Shown here one piece after another: positions 18,842 through 29,226 of a DNA stretch of 64,000 nucleotides. The stretch's first letter is position 1; each line of letters begins with the position of its first letter. The notes below the pieces were generated by a model, which ran no database searches, had not been told where the DNA came from, and saw only the letters and a program-made list of their open reading frames with translations. The stretch lies in contig JAQDQK010000006.1 of the NCBI GenBank assembly GCA_027658995.1, forward strand, positions 1-64,000. Reading direction: 5' to 3'. The translations under genes and the position numbers were made by a program. Source of the DNA: Propionibacteriaceae bacterium AM104-82 (lineage in GTDB: Bacteria; Actinomycetota; Actinomycetes; Propionibacteriales; Propionibacteriaceae).

Positions 18842-19929
18842 CAGTTACCTTTCCTGGCGGCCTTGAGGACGGCCTCCGCGAGCACATCGGCGGCGTCTGA
18901 GGGGTACATCTCGCGCGCTGTCTTCGACATCCGGGCCAGCCGGTCCGGGTCGCCGAACGCGTCCTTGACGAGCGAGGCAAGTCTATCCGCCGTCAGCTCC
19001 GGGTCCTCGACGAGCCAGCCGGCGTCGGCTGCGATCAGCTCGGCCGCGTTCCTGCCCTGCTCGCCGTTGCCCCAGGGCAGCGGAACGAAGATGACGGGCA
19101 GCGCGCTGACCGCTGTCTCCATCACGGTGCCTGCGCCCGCGCGCCCGAGCATCACGTCGGCCGCGGTGTAGGCCACCGCCATGTCGGAGACGAAGGCGAC
19201 GGGCACATAGCTGGCGCCGTTGGCGTGGGTGATGACGATGTCGTCGTCGGTGAAGTTCTTGGGGCCGAGCACGTGCAGGATCTGCACCCCGGCGGCGAGG
19301 ATGTCGTCGCGGGCCTCGCTGAGGGCCCGGTTGATGCTGAGCGCGCCCTGCGAGCCGCCGCTGACCAGCAGCGTCGGGCGGTCGGGGTCGAGGCCGAAGC
19401 TGGTGCGCGCCTCGGCCTTGGTGAGTTCGGGGTCGGTGATGGAGCGGCGCATCGGCATCCCGACGAGTCGGCCGCCGCGCATGGTGGTCTCGGGGAAGGT
19501 GGTGCCGACGAAGGCCGCGAACCGGGCACCGACCTTGTTGGCGATGCCGGGCAGCTTGTTTGCCTCGTGCACCACGACCGGCACCTTCATGGAGCGGGCC
19601 GCCAGGTAGGCCGGGATGGAGACGTAGCCGCCGAAGCCGACCAGCACATCCGCCTTGGCGTCCTTGAGTACCTTGCGGGCCTGCAGCACGGAGCGGGTGA
19701 GCGTGACGGGCAGCTTGACCAGGTCGAGGTTGAGGCTGCGCGGCAGCGGGACCGGGTCGATCAGGCGAAGCTGGAGGCCCGCCTCGGGGATCACGCGCGT
19801 CTCGAGGCCCTTCGCGGTGCCGATGCACGCGATGTCTGCCTGGGTGCGGTCCTGGATGGCCTTCGCGGTGGCGATCAGCGGGGAGGTGTGCCCCGCGGTG
19901 CCGCCCCCTGCGAGCACGACGCTGGTCAT
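18841..19929 (-). CDS. murG: Lipid II synthase, GlcNAc transferase MurG
   Basis: Peripheral membrane glycosyltransferase (GT28) that adds GlcNAc to lipid I. The 362 residues contain GGGTAGHTSPLIA at the start, the HEANKLPG motif and the donor-site VSGGSQGALSIN. ATG 19929 lies 1 base after the ftsW stop. Confidence 0.97.
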
Positions 19930-19930
19930 G

Positions 19931-21166
19931 TCAGTCCTCCTTGGTGGCCGCCATGACGCTCGTCATCCGCGGCCGCGACTTCTTCTTGCGGGAGGCAAGA
20001 TAGGCGCGCGCGTCGGGAGTGTCGCGCGCGAGGGCCAACAGTACCCCGGTGCCCATCAGGCAGGCCAACATCGCGGAGCCGCCGTAGGAGATGAACGGGA
20101 GGGGCACGCCGAGCACCGGGAGCAGGTGCATCACGACGAAGATGTTGATCACGGCCTGGCTGAGGAACCACCCGGTGACGCCGGAGGCGACCACCTTGTT
20201 GAACATCTTGTCCGAACGCATCGCGACCGCGAGACCCGCCCAGCCGAGCAGCGCGAACAGGCCGATCACCAGCAGCGCGCCGAACAGGCCCAGTTCCTCG
20301 CCGATCACGGCGAAGATGAAGTCGGTGTGGGCGTTGTCCTTGAGGCCGCCGTACTTCTGTCTGCTCGCGCCCAGGCCGAGGCCCCACCAGCCGCCGCTTG
20401 CGAGCGCGTACAGCGCGGACATCGGCTGCGAGGACAGGTCGGTGTTCGACTGCGGGTCGAGGAAGATCGAGATGCGGCTCATCCGGTTACCGGAGCCGTA
20501 GACAAGCAGGCCGACGAGCACGGCGGCGGCGGTACCGAGCGGGATCATCACGCGCAGCGGGGTCCCGATGAACCACATCACCATGACGAGGATCAGGCCG
20601 ATGATCAGGCCGGTGCCGAGGTCCTTGCCCGCGAGCACCAGCGCGAGGATCAGGCCGCCGAGCGGGATCAGCGGGATGGCGAGTTGGGCGGGCTCGTGCA
20701 GCCTGCCGCGCTTGAGGTGGAACACGGCGCCGCACCACACCACCAGCGCGAGCTTGGCGAACTCGGAGGGCTGGAACTGCACGCCTGGGCCGAGCGCGAG
20801 CCAGTTCTGGTTGCCGCGGCTGTGCTGCCCCAGCGGGCTGAGCACCAGGATCAGCAGCACCACGGCCAGCGCCCACGCAGGCCAGCCGAGCTTGCGCAGC
20901 AGGTCGGGCTTGATCCTGCTGAAGATCACGGCGAACGCGATGCCCGCGATCACGAACGCCAACTGGCGCGTCACGTAGTAATAGGGGTCGACCTGGTTAT
21001 GCAGGGCGTACGCCGACGATGCGGAGAGCACCATCAGGGTGCCGAGGCCGACCAGGATCGAGACGCTCGCCGCGATGAAGTAGTACGGGGCCATCGGCGA
21101 GCCCGCCAAGGCCTTGACCTGGGACCAGATGGTCAGCCGCGCCGGGGAAGTTGCGTCGGTTGCCAT
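19931..21166 (-). CDS. ftsW: Septal peptidoglycan glycosyltransferase FtsW
   Basis: SEDS-family polymerase that works with FtsI. The 411-residue protein has about ten membrane segments, the GNQNWLALGPGVQFQPSEF loop region with the catalytic-type Asp replaced into the family context further on (LAGKDLGTGLI), and the C-terminal PFISYGGSAM motif. A basic cytoplasmic tail ends the protein. It lies 11 bases after murD. Confidence 0.96.
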   Translation of the reverse strand: MATDATSPARLTIWSQVKALAGSPMAPYYFIAASVSILVGLGTLMVLSASSAYALHNQVDPYYYVTRQLAFVIAGIAFAVIFSRIKPDLLRKLGWPAWALAVVLLILVLSPLGQHSRGNQNWLALGPGVQFQPSEFAKLALVVWCGAVFHLKRGRLHEPAQLAIPLIPLGGLILALVLAGKDLGTGLIIGLILVMVMWFIGTPLRVMIPLGTAAAVLVGLLVYGSGNRMSRISIFLDPQSNTDLSSQPMSALYALASGGWWGLGLGASRQKYGGLKDNAHTDFIFAVIGEELGLFGALLVIGLFALLGWAGLAVAMRSDKMFNKVVASGVTGWFLSQAVINIFVVMHLLPVLGVPLPFISYGGSAMLACLMGTGVLLALARDTPDARAYLASRKKKSRPRMTSVMAATKED

Positions 21167-21177
21167 GGGGTTCCTTC

Positions 21178-22614
21178 CTACCTGGCCAGGTACTTCTTGA
21201 CCGCCGCCGCGAAGCTGTCCCCGCGGGCTGCGTAGCCGTCATACATGTCGAGGCTGGCGCATCCGGGCGACAACAGGACGGTGTCTCCCGGGCGTGCCAT
21301 CGAACCCGCGAGTTCGACGACCTCGTCCATCACCCCAGTGTCGGTCGAGTCGAGCACGCGGACGGGGACCTCGGGCGCGTGTCGGGCAAGCGCTTCGGCG
21401 ATCATCTCCCTGTCGACGCCGATCACGACGGCCCCGCGCAGCTTGTCGCGGTGCCTTTCGATCAGTTCGTCGAACGTGGTGCCCTTGGCCTGGCCGCCCG
21501 CGATCCACACGAACGAGTCGTAGGCCTGCATCGCGGAGTTCGCGGCGTGCGGGTTGGTGGCCTTCGAGTCGTCGACCCACGCGATGCCGTCGGCCTCTGC
21601 GACCTGCTGGATGCGGTGGCCCGCCAACTGGAGCCGCTTGAGCCCTTCCGCGACCGACGTGGCCGCAACGCCGTAGCTGCGGGTCAGCGCCGCGGCGGCG
21701 ATCGCGTTGGCGACGTTGTGCGGGGCGTAGGGCTGCACGTCGGAGACCTTCGCCAGTTCGAGGGCCGAGTCGCGGCGCTGCGGCACGAAGGCCCGGTCCA
21801 CGATCAGGTCGTCGACGACGCCCAGCATCGAGATCGCCGGGATGCCGGTGGTGAAGCCGATGGCGCGGGCGCCCTCGACGACCTCGGCCTCCTCGACCAT
21901 CTTCTCGGTGACCGGCTCGGCGACGTTGTAGACGCACGAGTGCGTGACGCCCTGGTAGATCTTGGCCTTGTCCGCCGCGTAACGGTCGAAGGCGCCGTCG
22001 CCCGCGTACCACTCGAGGTGGTCCTGGTGCAGGTTCAGCACCACGGCCGAGTGCAGGTTGACGTTGTTCATCCAGTGCAACTGGAAGCTGGACAGCTCGA
22101 CGGCGAACACGTCGTAGTCGACGTCGTCGAGGATCGCCTCGATGATCGGGCGGCCGATGTTGCCGACCGCCGCGGCCTTCTTACCGTCGGCGATCAGCAT
22201 CGACTCGACCATCTGGGTCGTGGTGGTCTTGCCGTTGGTGCCGGTGATGCCGAGCCACGGGATGACGCGGTCGGGCTGCATCATGCGCCAGGCCAGTTCG
22301 GTCTCGCCCCAGACGGGGATGTTCTCCGCCGCGGCCTGCCGCAGCAGCGGCGCGGACGGGCGCCAGCCGGGCGAGGTGACGACCAGGTCGGTGCCGGGCG
22401 GCAACTGCGCGGTGGCGCCCTTACCGAGCCGGACGGTGACGTCGAGGTGTTCGAGCAGCATCGCCTTGTCGGCGTAGGCGTCGGACTCGTCGAGGACGGT
22501 GATGTTCGCGCCGAGCGACATGAGGCCGTCCGCGGCGGCGAAGCCGGAGACGCCGAGGCCCGCGACGACGACGTTGGCCGACGGCCAGTCCGAGAGCCGG
22601 TTAGCCGAGCTCAT
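21178..22614 (-). CDS. murD: UDP-N-acetylmuramoylalanine--D-glutamate ligase
   Basis: Adds D-glutamate in the muramyl pentapeptide pathway. The 478-residue protein shows [18 protein letters not shown]-binding [12 protein letters not shown] and the C-terminal [12 protein letters not shown] and [20 protein letters not shown] 22614 ([11 protein letters not shown]) has AAGGA 7 bases upstream and lies just past the mraY stop; longer in-frame starts run through mraY and are rejected. Confidence 0.96.
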   Translation of the reverse strand: MSSANRLSDWPSANVVVAGLGVSGFAAADGLMSLGANITVLDESDAYADKAMLLEHLDVTVRLGKGATAQLPPGTDLVVTSPGWRPSAPLLRQAAAENIPVWGETELAWRMMQPDRVIPWLGITGTNGKTTTTQMVESMLIADGKKAAAVGNIGRPIIEAILDDVDYDVFAVELSSFQLHWMNNVNLHSAVVLNLHQDHLEWYAGDGAFDRYAADKAKIYQGVTHSCVYNVAEPVTEKMVEEAEVVEGARAIGFTTGIPAISMLGVVDDLIVDRAFVPQRRDSALELAKVSDVQPYAPHNVANAIAAAALTRSYGVAATSVAEGLKRLQLAGHRIQQVAEADGIAWVDDSKATNPHAANSAMQAYDSFVWIAGGQAKGTTFDELIERHRDKLRGAVVIGVDREMIAEALARHAPEVPVRVLDSTDTGVMDEVVELAGSMARPGDTVLLSPGCASLDMYDGYAARGDSFAAAVKKYLAR

Positions 22615-22625
22615 CCAGTCCTTGG

Positions 22626-23696
22626 TCAAAACTGACCCACCACCCATTCCGCGTAGAAGATGCCGAGGCCGAGCGCGACGCACAGCCCGCAGATGATCCA
22701 GAACCGGATCACCACCGTCACCTCGTCCCAGCCCAACAGTTCGAAGTGGTGATGGATGGGCGACATCTTGAAGATGCGTTTGCCCTTGGTGGCCTTGAAG
22801 TAGGAGACCTGCAGCGCGACGGAACCGACCTCGATGACGAACAGCAGGCCGAGGATCACCAGCAGGAACTCGGTGCGCGTCATGACGGACAGGCCCGCGA
22901 GCGCCGCGCCGATGGCCATCGACCCGGTGTCGCCCATGAAGATCTTGGCGGGCTTGGCGTTCCACCACAGGAAGCCGAAGCAGGCGCCTGCGAAGGCGAT
23001 CGCGACGACCGCGAGGTCGTTCGGGTCCCGCACCTCGTAGCAGCGCGGCCCGGCCGTGGAGGTGCGTCCGCACCACTGGTTGAACTGCCAGATGTTGACA
23101 AGCGCGTAGGCGGAGAAGACCAGCGTGGCGCTGCCAGCGGCGAGGCCGTCGAGGCCGTCGGTGAGGTTGACGGCGTTGCTCCATGCCGCGACAAGGAAGA
23201 TGATCACGATCACCGCGACGATGATCGGCAGCTTGGGGCCGAAGTCACGCAGGAACGAGATCGCGGGCGAGGCGGGGGTCAGTCCGCGGTGGTCGGGGAA
23301 GTTGAGGGCGACAAGACCGAAGATCGCGCCGATGGCGATCTGACCGATCAGCTTGCCGCGGGCCGTCAGGCCGAGGCTGCGCTCCTTGGAGATCTTGGCC
23401 CAGTCGTCCAGGAAGCCGAGGAAGCCCATCGAGGCGGCCAGCCCGATCAGCAGCACGCCTGAGAGTGTCGGGGCCTGCCATCTGACGAGGTGCGTCAGGG
23501 AGTAGGCGAGGATCACCGCTCCGACGATGACGAGGCCGCCCATGGTGGGGGTGCCACGCTTGACGTAGTGGGCGGTCGGCCCGTCCTCCCTGATGAACTG
23601 CCCATAGTGCCGCCTGGTCAGGAACTTGATGAGCATCGGGGTGCCCACCATCGCCAACAGCAGTGACAGCCCGCCCGCGAGCAGGATGTTGATCAC
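22626..23696 (-). CDS. mraY: Phospho-N-acetylmuramoyl-pentapeptide transferase
   Basis: Makes lipid I at the inner face of the membrane. The 356 residues have about ten membrane segments and the family motifs [30 protein letters not shown] and [16 protein letters not shown] 23696 overlaps the murF stop as GTGA. Confidence 0.97.
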   Translation of the reverse strand: MINILLAGGLSLLLAMVGTPMLIKFLTRRHYGQFIREDGPTAHYVKRGTPTMGGLVIVGAVILAYSLTHLVRWQAPTLSGVLLIGLAASMGFLGFLDDWAKISKERSLGLTARGKLIGQIAIGAIFGLVALNFPDHRGLTPASPAISFLRDFGPKLPIIVAVIVIIFLVAAWSNAVNLTDGLDGLAAGSATLVFSAYALVNIWQFNQWCGRTSTAGPRCYEVRDPNDLAVVAIAFAGACFGFLWWNAKPAKIFMGDTGSMAIGAALAGLSVMTRTEFLLVILGLLFVIEVGSVALQVSYFKATKGKRIFKMSPIHHHFELLGWDEVTVVIRFWIICGLCVALGLGIFYAEWVVGQF

Positions 23697-25126
23697 TTCG
23701 TCTCTCCGTCCCGTGCGACCAGCGTGGCCGCAACCGTCTCCAAACCGACACCGCGGGATCCCTTGATCAGCACGACATCGCCGGGGCTAAGGGTAAGCGA
23801 AGATGCGACCTCGTCGCGCGTCGAGGCGCGGGCCGGGAGGTTTTCGGACGCCGCGCCCGCGACGATCTGGTCGGCGAACTCCCCGACCGCCACGACCTCG
23901 TTGATGCCCAGGTCAGCGGCCAATCGGCCCAGTTCCTGGTGCAGTTCCGCGGCGGTCGGGCCGAGTTCAAGCATGTCGCCGAGCACCGCGACGACGCGGG
24001 CCTGCGGGTGCTGCTGCCTGGTGCCCGCCGCGAGTTCGACGGCGGTGGCGAGCGCGACGGCCATCGAGTCGGGGTTGGCGTTGTAGGCGTCGTTGAGGAT
24101 CAGCACGCCGTCGGCCCGGGGGGCAAGTTCCATCCGCCACTGCGAGCGGGGCGTCGCAGCCGACAACGCCGTGGCGATCAGGCCAAGGTCGAGCCCAGCG
24201 GCGAGGGCGGCCGCCGCGGCGGCTAGCGCGTTGGGGACCTGGTGTCTGCCGATCACCCCGAGGGTGACCTCTGCGGTTCGGTCGCCCTCGCCGTCCGAGG
24301 CGACCAGCGTGAAGCTCGCCTGGCTGAGCGCGTTGAGGCGGACGTCGCGGGCGGTGACGCGCAGGTCGCCGCCGGTCAAGTTCCCCTCGCCGAACCAGGC
24401 GATCCTGGCGCGGGTCGCTTCGGCCATCGCCGAGACGAGCGGGTCGTCGAAGTTGAGCACCGCCCAGCCGTCGGGGGCGAGGTCGGCGACGATCTCCGAC
24501 TTGGCGCGGGCGGTGGTCTCCATGCCGCCGAACTCGCCGACGTGGGCGCGGCCGACGTTGAGGCACATGCCGATGTCGAGCCCGACGAGCGAGGTCAGCC
24601 ACGCGATGTGGCCGATGCCGCGGGCGCCCATCTCGGAGACCAGGTAGGCGGTCGAGCCGTCGACGCGGCAGGCGGTCAGGGGGACGCCGATCTCGTTGTT
24701 CTGCGAGCCGACCGGGGCGACCGTCGGGCCGGCGGCCTCGAAGATCTGCGCCATCAGGTCCTTGGTGGAGGTCTTTCCCGAGCTTCCGGTGACCCCGATG
24801 CTGACCATGCCCCTCGCCCTGGCCTCCGCGACCAGGCCGCGGGCCAGCCAACTCAGCGCGTCGACGGAGTCGGCGGCGAGGATGTGCGGCACGTCGGCCT
24901 CAGTGAGGTGGGTGCCGATCACGCCTGCCGCCCCCGCCTCGACGGCGCGCGGGGCGAAGTCGTGCCCGTCGACGCGCTCGCCTGGGATCGCCACGAACAG
25001 CGCGCCGGGACTCGCCTCGCGGTTGTCGATCACGACATCGGGGCCGACCTGCGCGTCGTCGCCGACGAGTTCAACCGCGGCGGGCTGCATGAGGTCGATC
25101 AGTTCACTGATCGTGCGTGGTTCCAT
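23693..25126 (-). CDS. murF: UDP-MurNAc-tripeptide--D-alanyl-D-alanine ligase
   Basis: Completes the muramyl pentapeptide. The 477 residues show the N-terminal substrate domain (VIDNREASPGALFVAI), the ATP-binding VTGSSGKTSTKD, and DAYNANPDSM. ATG 25126 (MEPRTISEL) has AGGAAGG upstream; a GTG at 25135 is possible. The start overlaps the murE end by 23 bases. Confidence 0.96.
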   Translation of the reverse strand: MEPRTISELIDLMQPAAVELVGDDAQVGPDVVIDNREASPGALFVAIPGERVDGHDFAPRAVEAGAAGVIGTHLTEADVPHILAADSVDALSWLARGLVAEARARGMVSIGVTGSSGKTSTKDLMAQIFEAAGPTVAPVGSQNNEIGVPLTACRVDGSTAYLVSEMGARGIGHIAWLTSLVGLDIGMCLNVGRAHVGEFGGMETTARAKSEIVADLAPDGWAVLNFDDPLVSAMAEATRARIAWFGEGNLTGGDLRVTARDVRLNALSQASFTLVASDGEGDRTAEVTLGVIGRHQVPNALAAAAAALAAGLDLGLIATALSAATPRSQWRMELAPRADGVLILNDAYNANPDSMAVALATAVELAAGTRQQHPQARVVAVLGDMLELGPTAAELHQELGRLAADLGINEVVAVGEFADQIVAGAASENLPARASTRDEVASSLTLSPGDVVLIKGSRGVGLETVAATLVARDGETK

Positions 25127-26657
25127 GACGCTCACCTTCCTCCTCGAGGCGGCGCCATGCCAGCGTCGCCTCCGCTACGTCGTCGAAATCGACCGTCCGG
25201 TCGGCGAGAATCTGGCCCCTCTCGTGGCCCTTGCCGAGGATCGCGACCACCGATCCGGGGCCTGCCCTGCGGATCGCCTCCTCGATGGCGGCGCGCCTGC
25301 CCGCGACCTCGAGGGTCTCCCCCGCCGCCGCCTCGCGCGCACCCGCAAGGGCCTGCGCGCGGATCGCCGCGGGGTCCTCGGTGCGCGGGTTGTCGTCGGT
25401 GATGATCACGAAGTCGCTCCCCCGCGCTGCGGCGGCGCCCATACCCGGCCGCTTCTCCGGGTCGCGGTCGCCCCCGCAGCCGAGCACGCAGATCACCTCG
25501 CCGTGGCCCGACAGGGATTCGAGCGCCGCCTCGACGGCCTGCGGGGTGTGCGCGAAGTCGACCACCACGAGCGGGGCGCCCTCCCCCAGCGGCACGCGCT
25601 GCATCCGGCCCGGCACCTGGGCCGTGGCAAGCCCGCGGAGCGCGGCGTCGGCGGGGACGCCGACGGCCTCGAGCATCGCGAACGCGACGGCCGCATCGAT
25701 CATGTTGTAACTGCCGGGAAGCGTCAGGCGAAGCTCGAGCCGCTCGGAGTCGCGGGTCAGGGAGGCGACGCCGCCGAGCGGTTCCTCCGGCGTGTAGTCG
25801 CTGAGCCGGTAGTCGACGCCCACCCCGGTGCCGACGGTGATCAGCCGCGACTGCCCGTGCGCGGCGACCCGGCCCGCGAGTTCACGGCCGTGCTCGTCGT
25901 CGACCCAGATCACGCTGACGGCGGCCCTGCCCGGTTCGAACAGCTTGGCCTTCGCCTCGAAGTAGTCCTCCATGGTGGCGTGGAAGTCGAGGTGGTCGCG
26001 GCCCAGGTTCAGGAAGCCGACCGCGTCGAATGCGATGGCGTCGACCCGGTCGAGGGCCATGGCATGCGAGCTGACCTCCAGCGCGACGGCCTGCGCGCCC
26101 CGCTGCTGCATGACGGCGAGCAGGGCCTGCAGGTCGGGCGACTCGGGCGTCGTGACCGTCGAGCGCGACGAGCGCAGTTCCTCGGTGCCGAGCCGGAAGC
26201 CGATGGTGCCGATGGTGCCGGTCGGCACCCCTGCCGCTAGCAACCCGCCCTGCAGCAGCGCGACAGTCGTCGTCTTCCCATTGGTGCCGGTGACGCCCAG
26301 CATGGTCATCTCGCGGCCAGGCTCACCGAACAGCCGCGCGGCCACCACGGCCATCGCCTCGCGGGCGTCGAGCGCGGCGACCACCGGCACGAGGGAGGGG
26401 CCGATCAGGTCGCGGCCCGCGTCGTCGGTGAGGACCGCGACCGCGCCCGCGTCGATGGCGGCCGCCGCGAAGGAGGCCCCATGCGCCCGGCTGCCGGGCA
26501 GCGCGACGTACAGCCAGCCGTCCTCGACCGCCCGCGAATCGAGGGTGATCCCCGTCACGGCGGTGCGGGCGTCGGTGTCCCCGACGAGACCGAGCCCCGC
26601 CACCAGCGACGCGAGGGTCGCGGGGGGCAGGGCAGCGGGTCGAAGTGCGCTATCCAT
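25104..26657 (-). CDS. murE: UDP-MurNAc-dipeptide ligase MurE (diaminopimelate type)
   Basis: Adds the third residue of the stem peptide. The 517 residues contain ITLDSRAVEDGWLYVAL, ATP-binding [12 protein letters not shown] and the specificity motif DNPR (TDDNPRTEDP) of diaminopimelate-adding enzymes. The motif does not separate meso- from LL-diaminopimelate, the latter being usual in Propionibacteriaceae. ATG 26657 overlaps the ftsI stop by 1 base; GTG 26660 one codon earlier is equally possible. Confidence 0.96.
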   Translation of the reverse strand: MDSALRPAALPPATLASLVAGLGLVGDTDARTAVTGITLDSRAVEDGWLYVALPGSRAHGASFAAAAIDAGAVAVLTDDAGRDLIGPSLVPVVAALDAREAMAVVAARLFGEPGREMTMLGVTGTNGKTTTVALLQGGLLAAGVPTGTIGTIGFRLGTEELRSSRSTVTTPESPDLQALLAVMQQRGAQAVALEVSSHAMALDRVDAIAFDAVGFLNLGRDHLDFHATMEDYFEAKAKLFEPGRAAVSVIWVDDEHGRELAGRVAAHGQSRLITVGTGVGVDYRLSDYTPEEPLGGVASLTRDSERLELRLTLPGSYNMIDAAVAFAMLEAVGVPADAALRGLATAQVPGRMQRVPLGEGAPLVVVDFAHTPQAVEAALESLSGHGEVICVLGCGGDRDPEKRPGMGAAAARGSDFVIITDDNPRTEDPAAIRAQALAGAREAAAGETLEVAGRRAAIEEAIRRAGPGSVVAILGKGHERGQILADRTVDFDDVAEATLAWRRLEEEGERHGTTHDQ

Positions 26658-28690
26658 CACTCGAACGTTAGCGGCAGTTCCGGCGCCAGGGTCGTCGACG
26701 GCGCGACGTTGTAGCGGGGCAGCGCCAGCTTCAGCACGTCGTTGACGACGGGAAGCGCGAGCTGGCTACCGAGGTTGCCGTTGGTCGGCTGGTCGAGGAC
26801 CACGTAGACAAGAAGCTGCGGATCCTCGGCGGGCGCGGCGCCCACATAGGAGGCGGTGAAGCCGTTGTAGCACTTGCACTTCGGGTCGAAGCGCTGCGCG
26901 GTGCCGGACTTGCCGATCGTGCGGTAGCCGTCGATGGCGCGGTCGTCCTTGAGCGTGACGACCGACTCCATCATCTCGACGACGGCCTTGGAGGCCTCCT
27001 CTGAGACGACCCGGTGCGACTCGCGGGCGGGCAGCTCGACCTCGGACCCGTCGGCCTTGGTGGCCGACTTGATGATGGTCGGCTGGTGGTAGGTGCCGCC
27101 GTTGATGGCCGCGGCGACCGCCGCAGCCATCTGGACCGCGTTGACGCTGAGGCCCTGGCCGAACGCGATCTGGTCGCGGGTGTAGTCGGCCATGTCCCCG
27201 CCGGGCAGTCGGCCGGTGGTCTCGCCGGGCAGGCCGACGTTGCTCTTGGTGCCAAGCCCGAACGAGGACAGGTAGTCGCTGAGCTTGCCCTTGTCCATGG
27301 TGCGGGTCAGTTGGATGGTGCCGATGTTGGAGGAGTTGGCGATGATGCCGCGCGCGGTCAGGTTGATGGTGCCGTGCGTGTAGGAGTCGCGCACCACGCC
27401 GTCGCCGGAGGCGATGCTCGGCGGCACGACGACCTCGGTATCGGGGGTGACGAGCCCCTGGTCGGCGAGCGCCGCCATGGTCAGCACCTTCTGCACCGAG
27501 CCGGGCTCGTAGGCCTCGGTGACGGCACGGTTGCCCAGGTCCTCGCTCTTGGCGGAGCCGGGGTTGGCCGAGTCGTAGCTCGGGCCGTTGGCCAGCGCGA
27601 GGATCTCGCCGGTCTTGACGTTGAGCACGATCAGCTTGCCGGTCTTGGCGCCGGAGGTCTTCATGCCCTGCGCCAGGGCCTGCTCGCTCATCCACTGCAG
27701 GTCGGAGTCGAGCGTCAGCACGTAGGAGTCGCCGTCGACGGCGGGCTCCATCACGGAGGTGCCGAGCGGGATCCGGCCGTAGGTCGAGGAGTCGTAGACC
27801 TGCTTGCCCGGGGTGCCGGTGAGCTTGTCGTTGAGCACGTACTCGAGGCCCGCCGCGCCCTTGCCCTCTGCGTTGACGAAGCCGAGCACGTTGGAGGCAA
27901 CGGTGCGGTTGGGGTAGGTGCGCACCGGGTCGCTGGTGGCGAACAGTCCGTAGAGCGGCCGCTTGCCGTCCCCGTCGATGCCCGCCTTCATGTCGGCCTG
28001 GATCTGCACCCAGGTGTTGGCGGGGATCTGGCGCGCCACGACCTTGTACTTGGAGGTGCCGTCGCCGACCATGTCCAGGTAGGTCTGCTTGCGGCCGCCG
28101 AGGTGCTTGACGAGGATGTCGGCGATCGCGCCGGGCGAGGCCTTCGCCGCCGCCTGCTTCTTCTCGGTCATCCGGTAGCGCTCGTCTGCGCCGTTGGTGA
28201 AGACCATGTGCGGGTCCATCGAGATCAGCATCGCCGGCTCGGTCGCGGCGAGCACGACGCCGTTGCGGTCGGTGATCGCGCCACGGTTGGCGGTCAGATC
28301 CTTGGTGGACTGCATCTTCTTGGCCGCGGTGTCCGCGTAGGCCTGCGAGTCGATGCCCTGCAACTGGATGGCGCGGGCGCCCGCGGTGCCGAGCAGCACG
28401 GCGACCAGCACCATGAACACGCGGATCCGCACCGAGGTCCGCCCGATGGGCAGCCTGACGGTGCGGCGGTACCTGCGCGGGGCGTCGGCCTTGGGACGCG
28501 AGGCCGGCTTGGCGGCAGCGCGGGGCTTGGAAGCCGGGCGCGACGCGGGCGCCTTCTTCGCGGCGGGCCGCTTGCCCGTCTGCTTCGAGGCCGAGGCGCG
28601 GGTCGTCGACGCGCGCGACGTCGAGGGACGCGAGGTGCGCGACGTCGAGGCCCGCCGGTTGCCGCCGGAGGCCGGCTTACGCTCGGTCAC
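26657..28690 (-). CDS. ftsI: Septal transpeptidase FtsI / class B PBP
   Basis: Cross-links septal peptidoglycan with FtsW. The 677-residue protein begins with an unusually long basic Ser/Arg/Ala/Lys-rich cytoplasmic tail (about 1-85), then one membrane segment (about 90-112), the dimerisation/pedestal domain and the transpeptidase. The active-site motifs are SVQK (serine nucleophile, in EPGSVQKVL), SSN (IANSSNIG) and KSGT. No PASTA domain follows. GTG 28690 overlaps the ftsL stop as GTGA. Confidence 0.95.
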   Translation of the reverse strand: MTERKPASGGNRRASTSRTSRPSTSRASTTRASASKQTGKRPAAKKAPASRPASKPRAAAKPASRPKADAPRRYRRTVRLPIGRTSVRIRVFMVLVAVLLGTAGARAIQLQGIDSQAYADTAAKKMQSTKDLTANRGAITDRNGVVLAATEPAMLISMDPHMVFTNGADERYRMTEKKQAAAKASPGAIADILVKHLGGRKQTYLDMVGDGTSKYKVVARQIPANTWVQIQADMKAGIDGDGKRPLYGLFATSDPVRTYPNRTVASNVLGFVNAEGKGAAGLEYVLNDKLTGTPGKQVYDSSTYGRIPLGTSVMEPAVDGDSYVLTLDSDLQWMSEQALAQGMKTSGAKTGKLIVLNVKTGEILALANGPSYDSANPGSAKSEDLGNRAVTEAYEPGSVQKVLTMAALADQGLVTPDTEVVVPPSIASGDGVVRDSYTHGTINLTARGIIANSSNIGTIQLTRTMDKGKLSDYLSSFGLGTKSNVGLPGETTGRLPGGDMADYTRDQIAFGQGLSVNAVQMAAAVAAAINGGTYHQPTIIKSATKADGSEVELPARESHRVVSEEASKAVVEMMESVVTLKDDRAIDGYRTIGKSGTAQRFDPKCKCYNGFTASYVGAAPAEDPQLLVYVVLDQPTNGNLGSQLALPVVNDVLKLALPRYNVAPSTTLAPELPLTFE

Positions 28691-29226
28691 TGCTGCTCCT
28701 CCCCTGCGGGTCCAGCCGCGGTGATGTCGGCGGGCGCCTCCTGCTCGGCCTGCGCGTCGGGCGCCGGTTCGACCGGCTCCGCGGGAGGCACGGTGGGCTG
28801 CGAGGAGGGCAGCGGCTTCATCTGGGTGCCGGTCAGGAAGGGCATCTCGTTGCCCTTCACCGCGGTCGGCACTCCGGTGACGGTGCCGTCGGCGAGGTTG
28901 ATGAACGCCGGGTACGGGTTGGGCACCATGCCGAGTTCCGTGGCGCGCAGCGCGAGGGCGTTGGCGCTGGAGACGCGCTGCAGTTCACCCTCGAGCGACT
29001 CGGCCTTGTAGCCGAGTTCGGTTGCCTCCCTGCGCAGCATCGTCAGTTCCTGCGACTGCGCCCCGACCGAGGTCGACACGATCATCACGCCGCCGAGCCC
29101 GATGCCGATCAGGACGGCGATGATGGCGATGAACCCGAAGGTCGACACCGACGCCGTCGGGGTGTGCACGAGGGACAGTCGCGGGGCCCGCTGACGGGTC
29201 TCGGTCTCGACGGGTGCTGCGCTCAT
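28687..29226 (-). CDS. ftsL: FtsL-like divisome protein
   Basis: A small bitopic protein of 179 residues in the ftsL position between rsmH and ftsI. It has a short cytoplasmic tail, one membrane segment (about 30-52), a septal coiled coil (about 58-95) and a conserved-type [13 protein letters not shown] region, ending in a Pro/Glu/Ala-rich extracellular tail (about 130-179). The assignment rests mainly on position and topology, since FtsL and FtsB are weakly conserved. ATG 29226 overlaps the rsmH stop as ATGA. Confidence 0.85.
   Translation of the reverse strand: MSAAPVETETRQRAPRLSLVHTPTASVSTFGFIAIIAVLIGIGLGGVMIVSTSVGAQSQELTMLRREATELGYKAESLEGELQRVSSANALALRATELGMVPNPYPAFINLADGTVTGVPTAVKGNEMPFLTGTQMKPLPSSQPTVPPAEPVEPAPDAQAEQEAPADITAAGPAGEEQQ

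Noticed and set aside
22627..23184. N-terminal extension of murD through mraY
   Set aside because: mraY occupies the DNA, and MurD similarity starts at [11 protein letters not shown] with a good ribosome-binding site.
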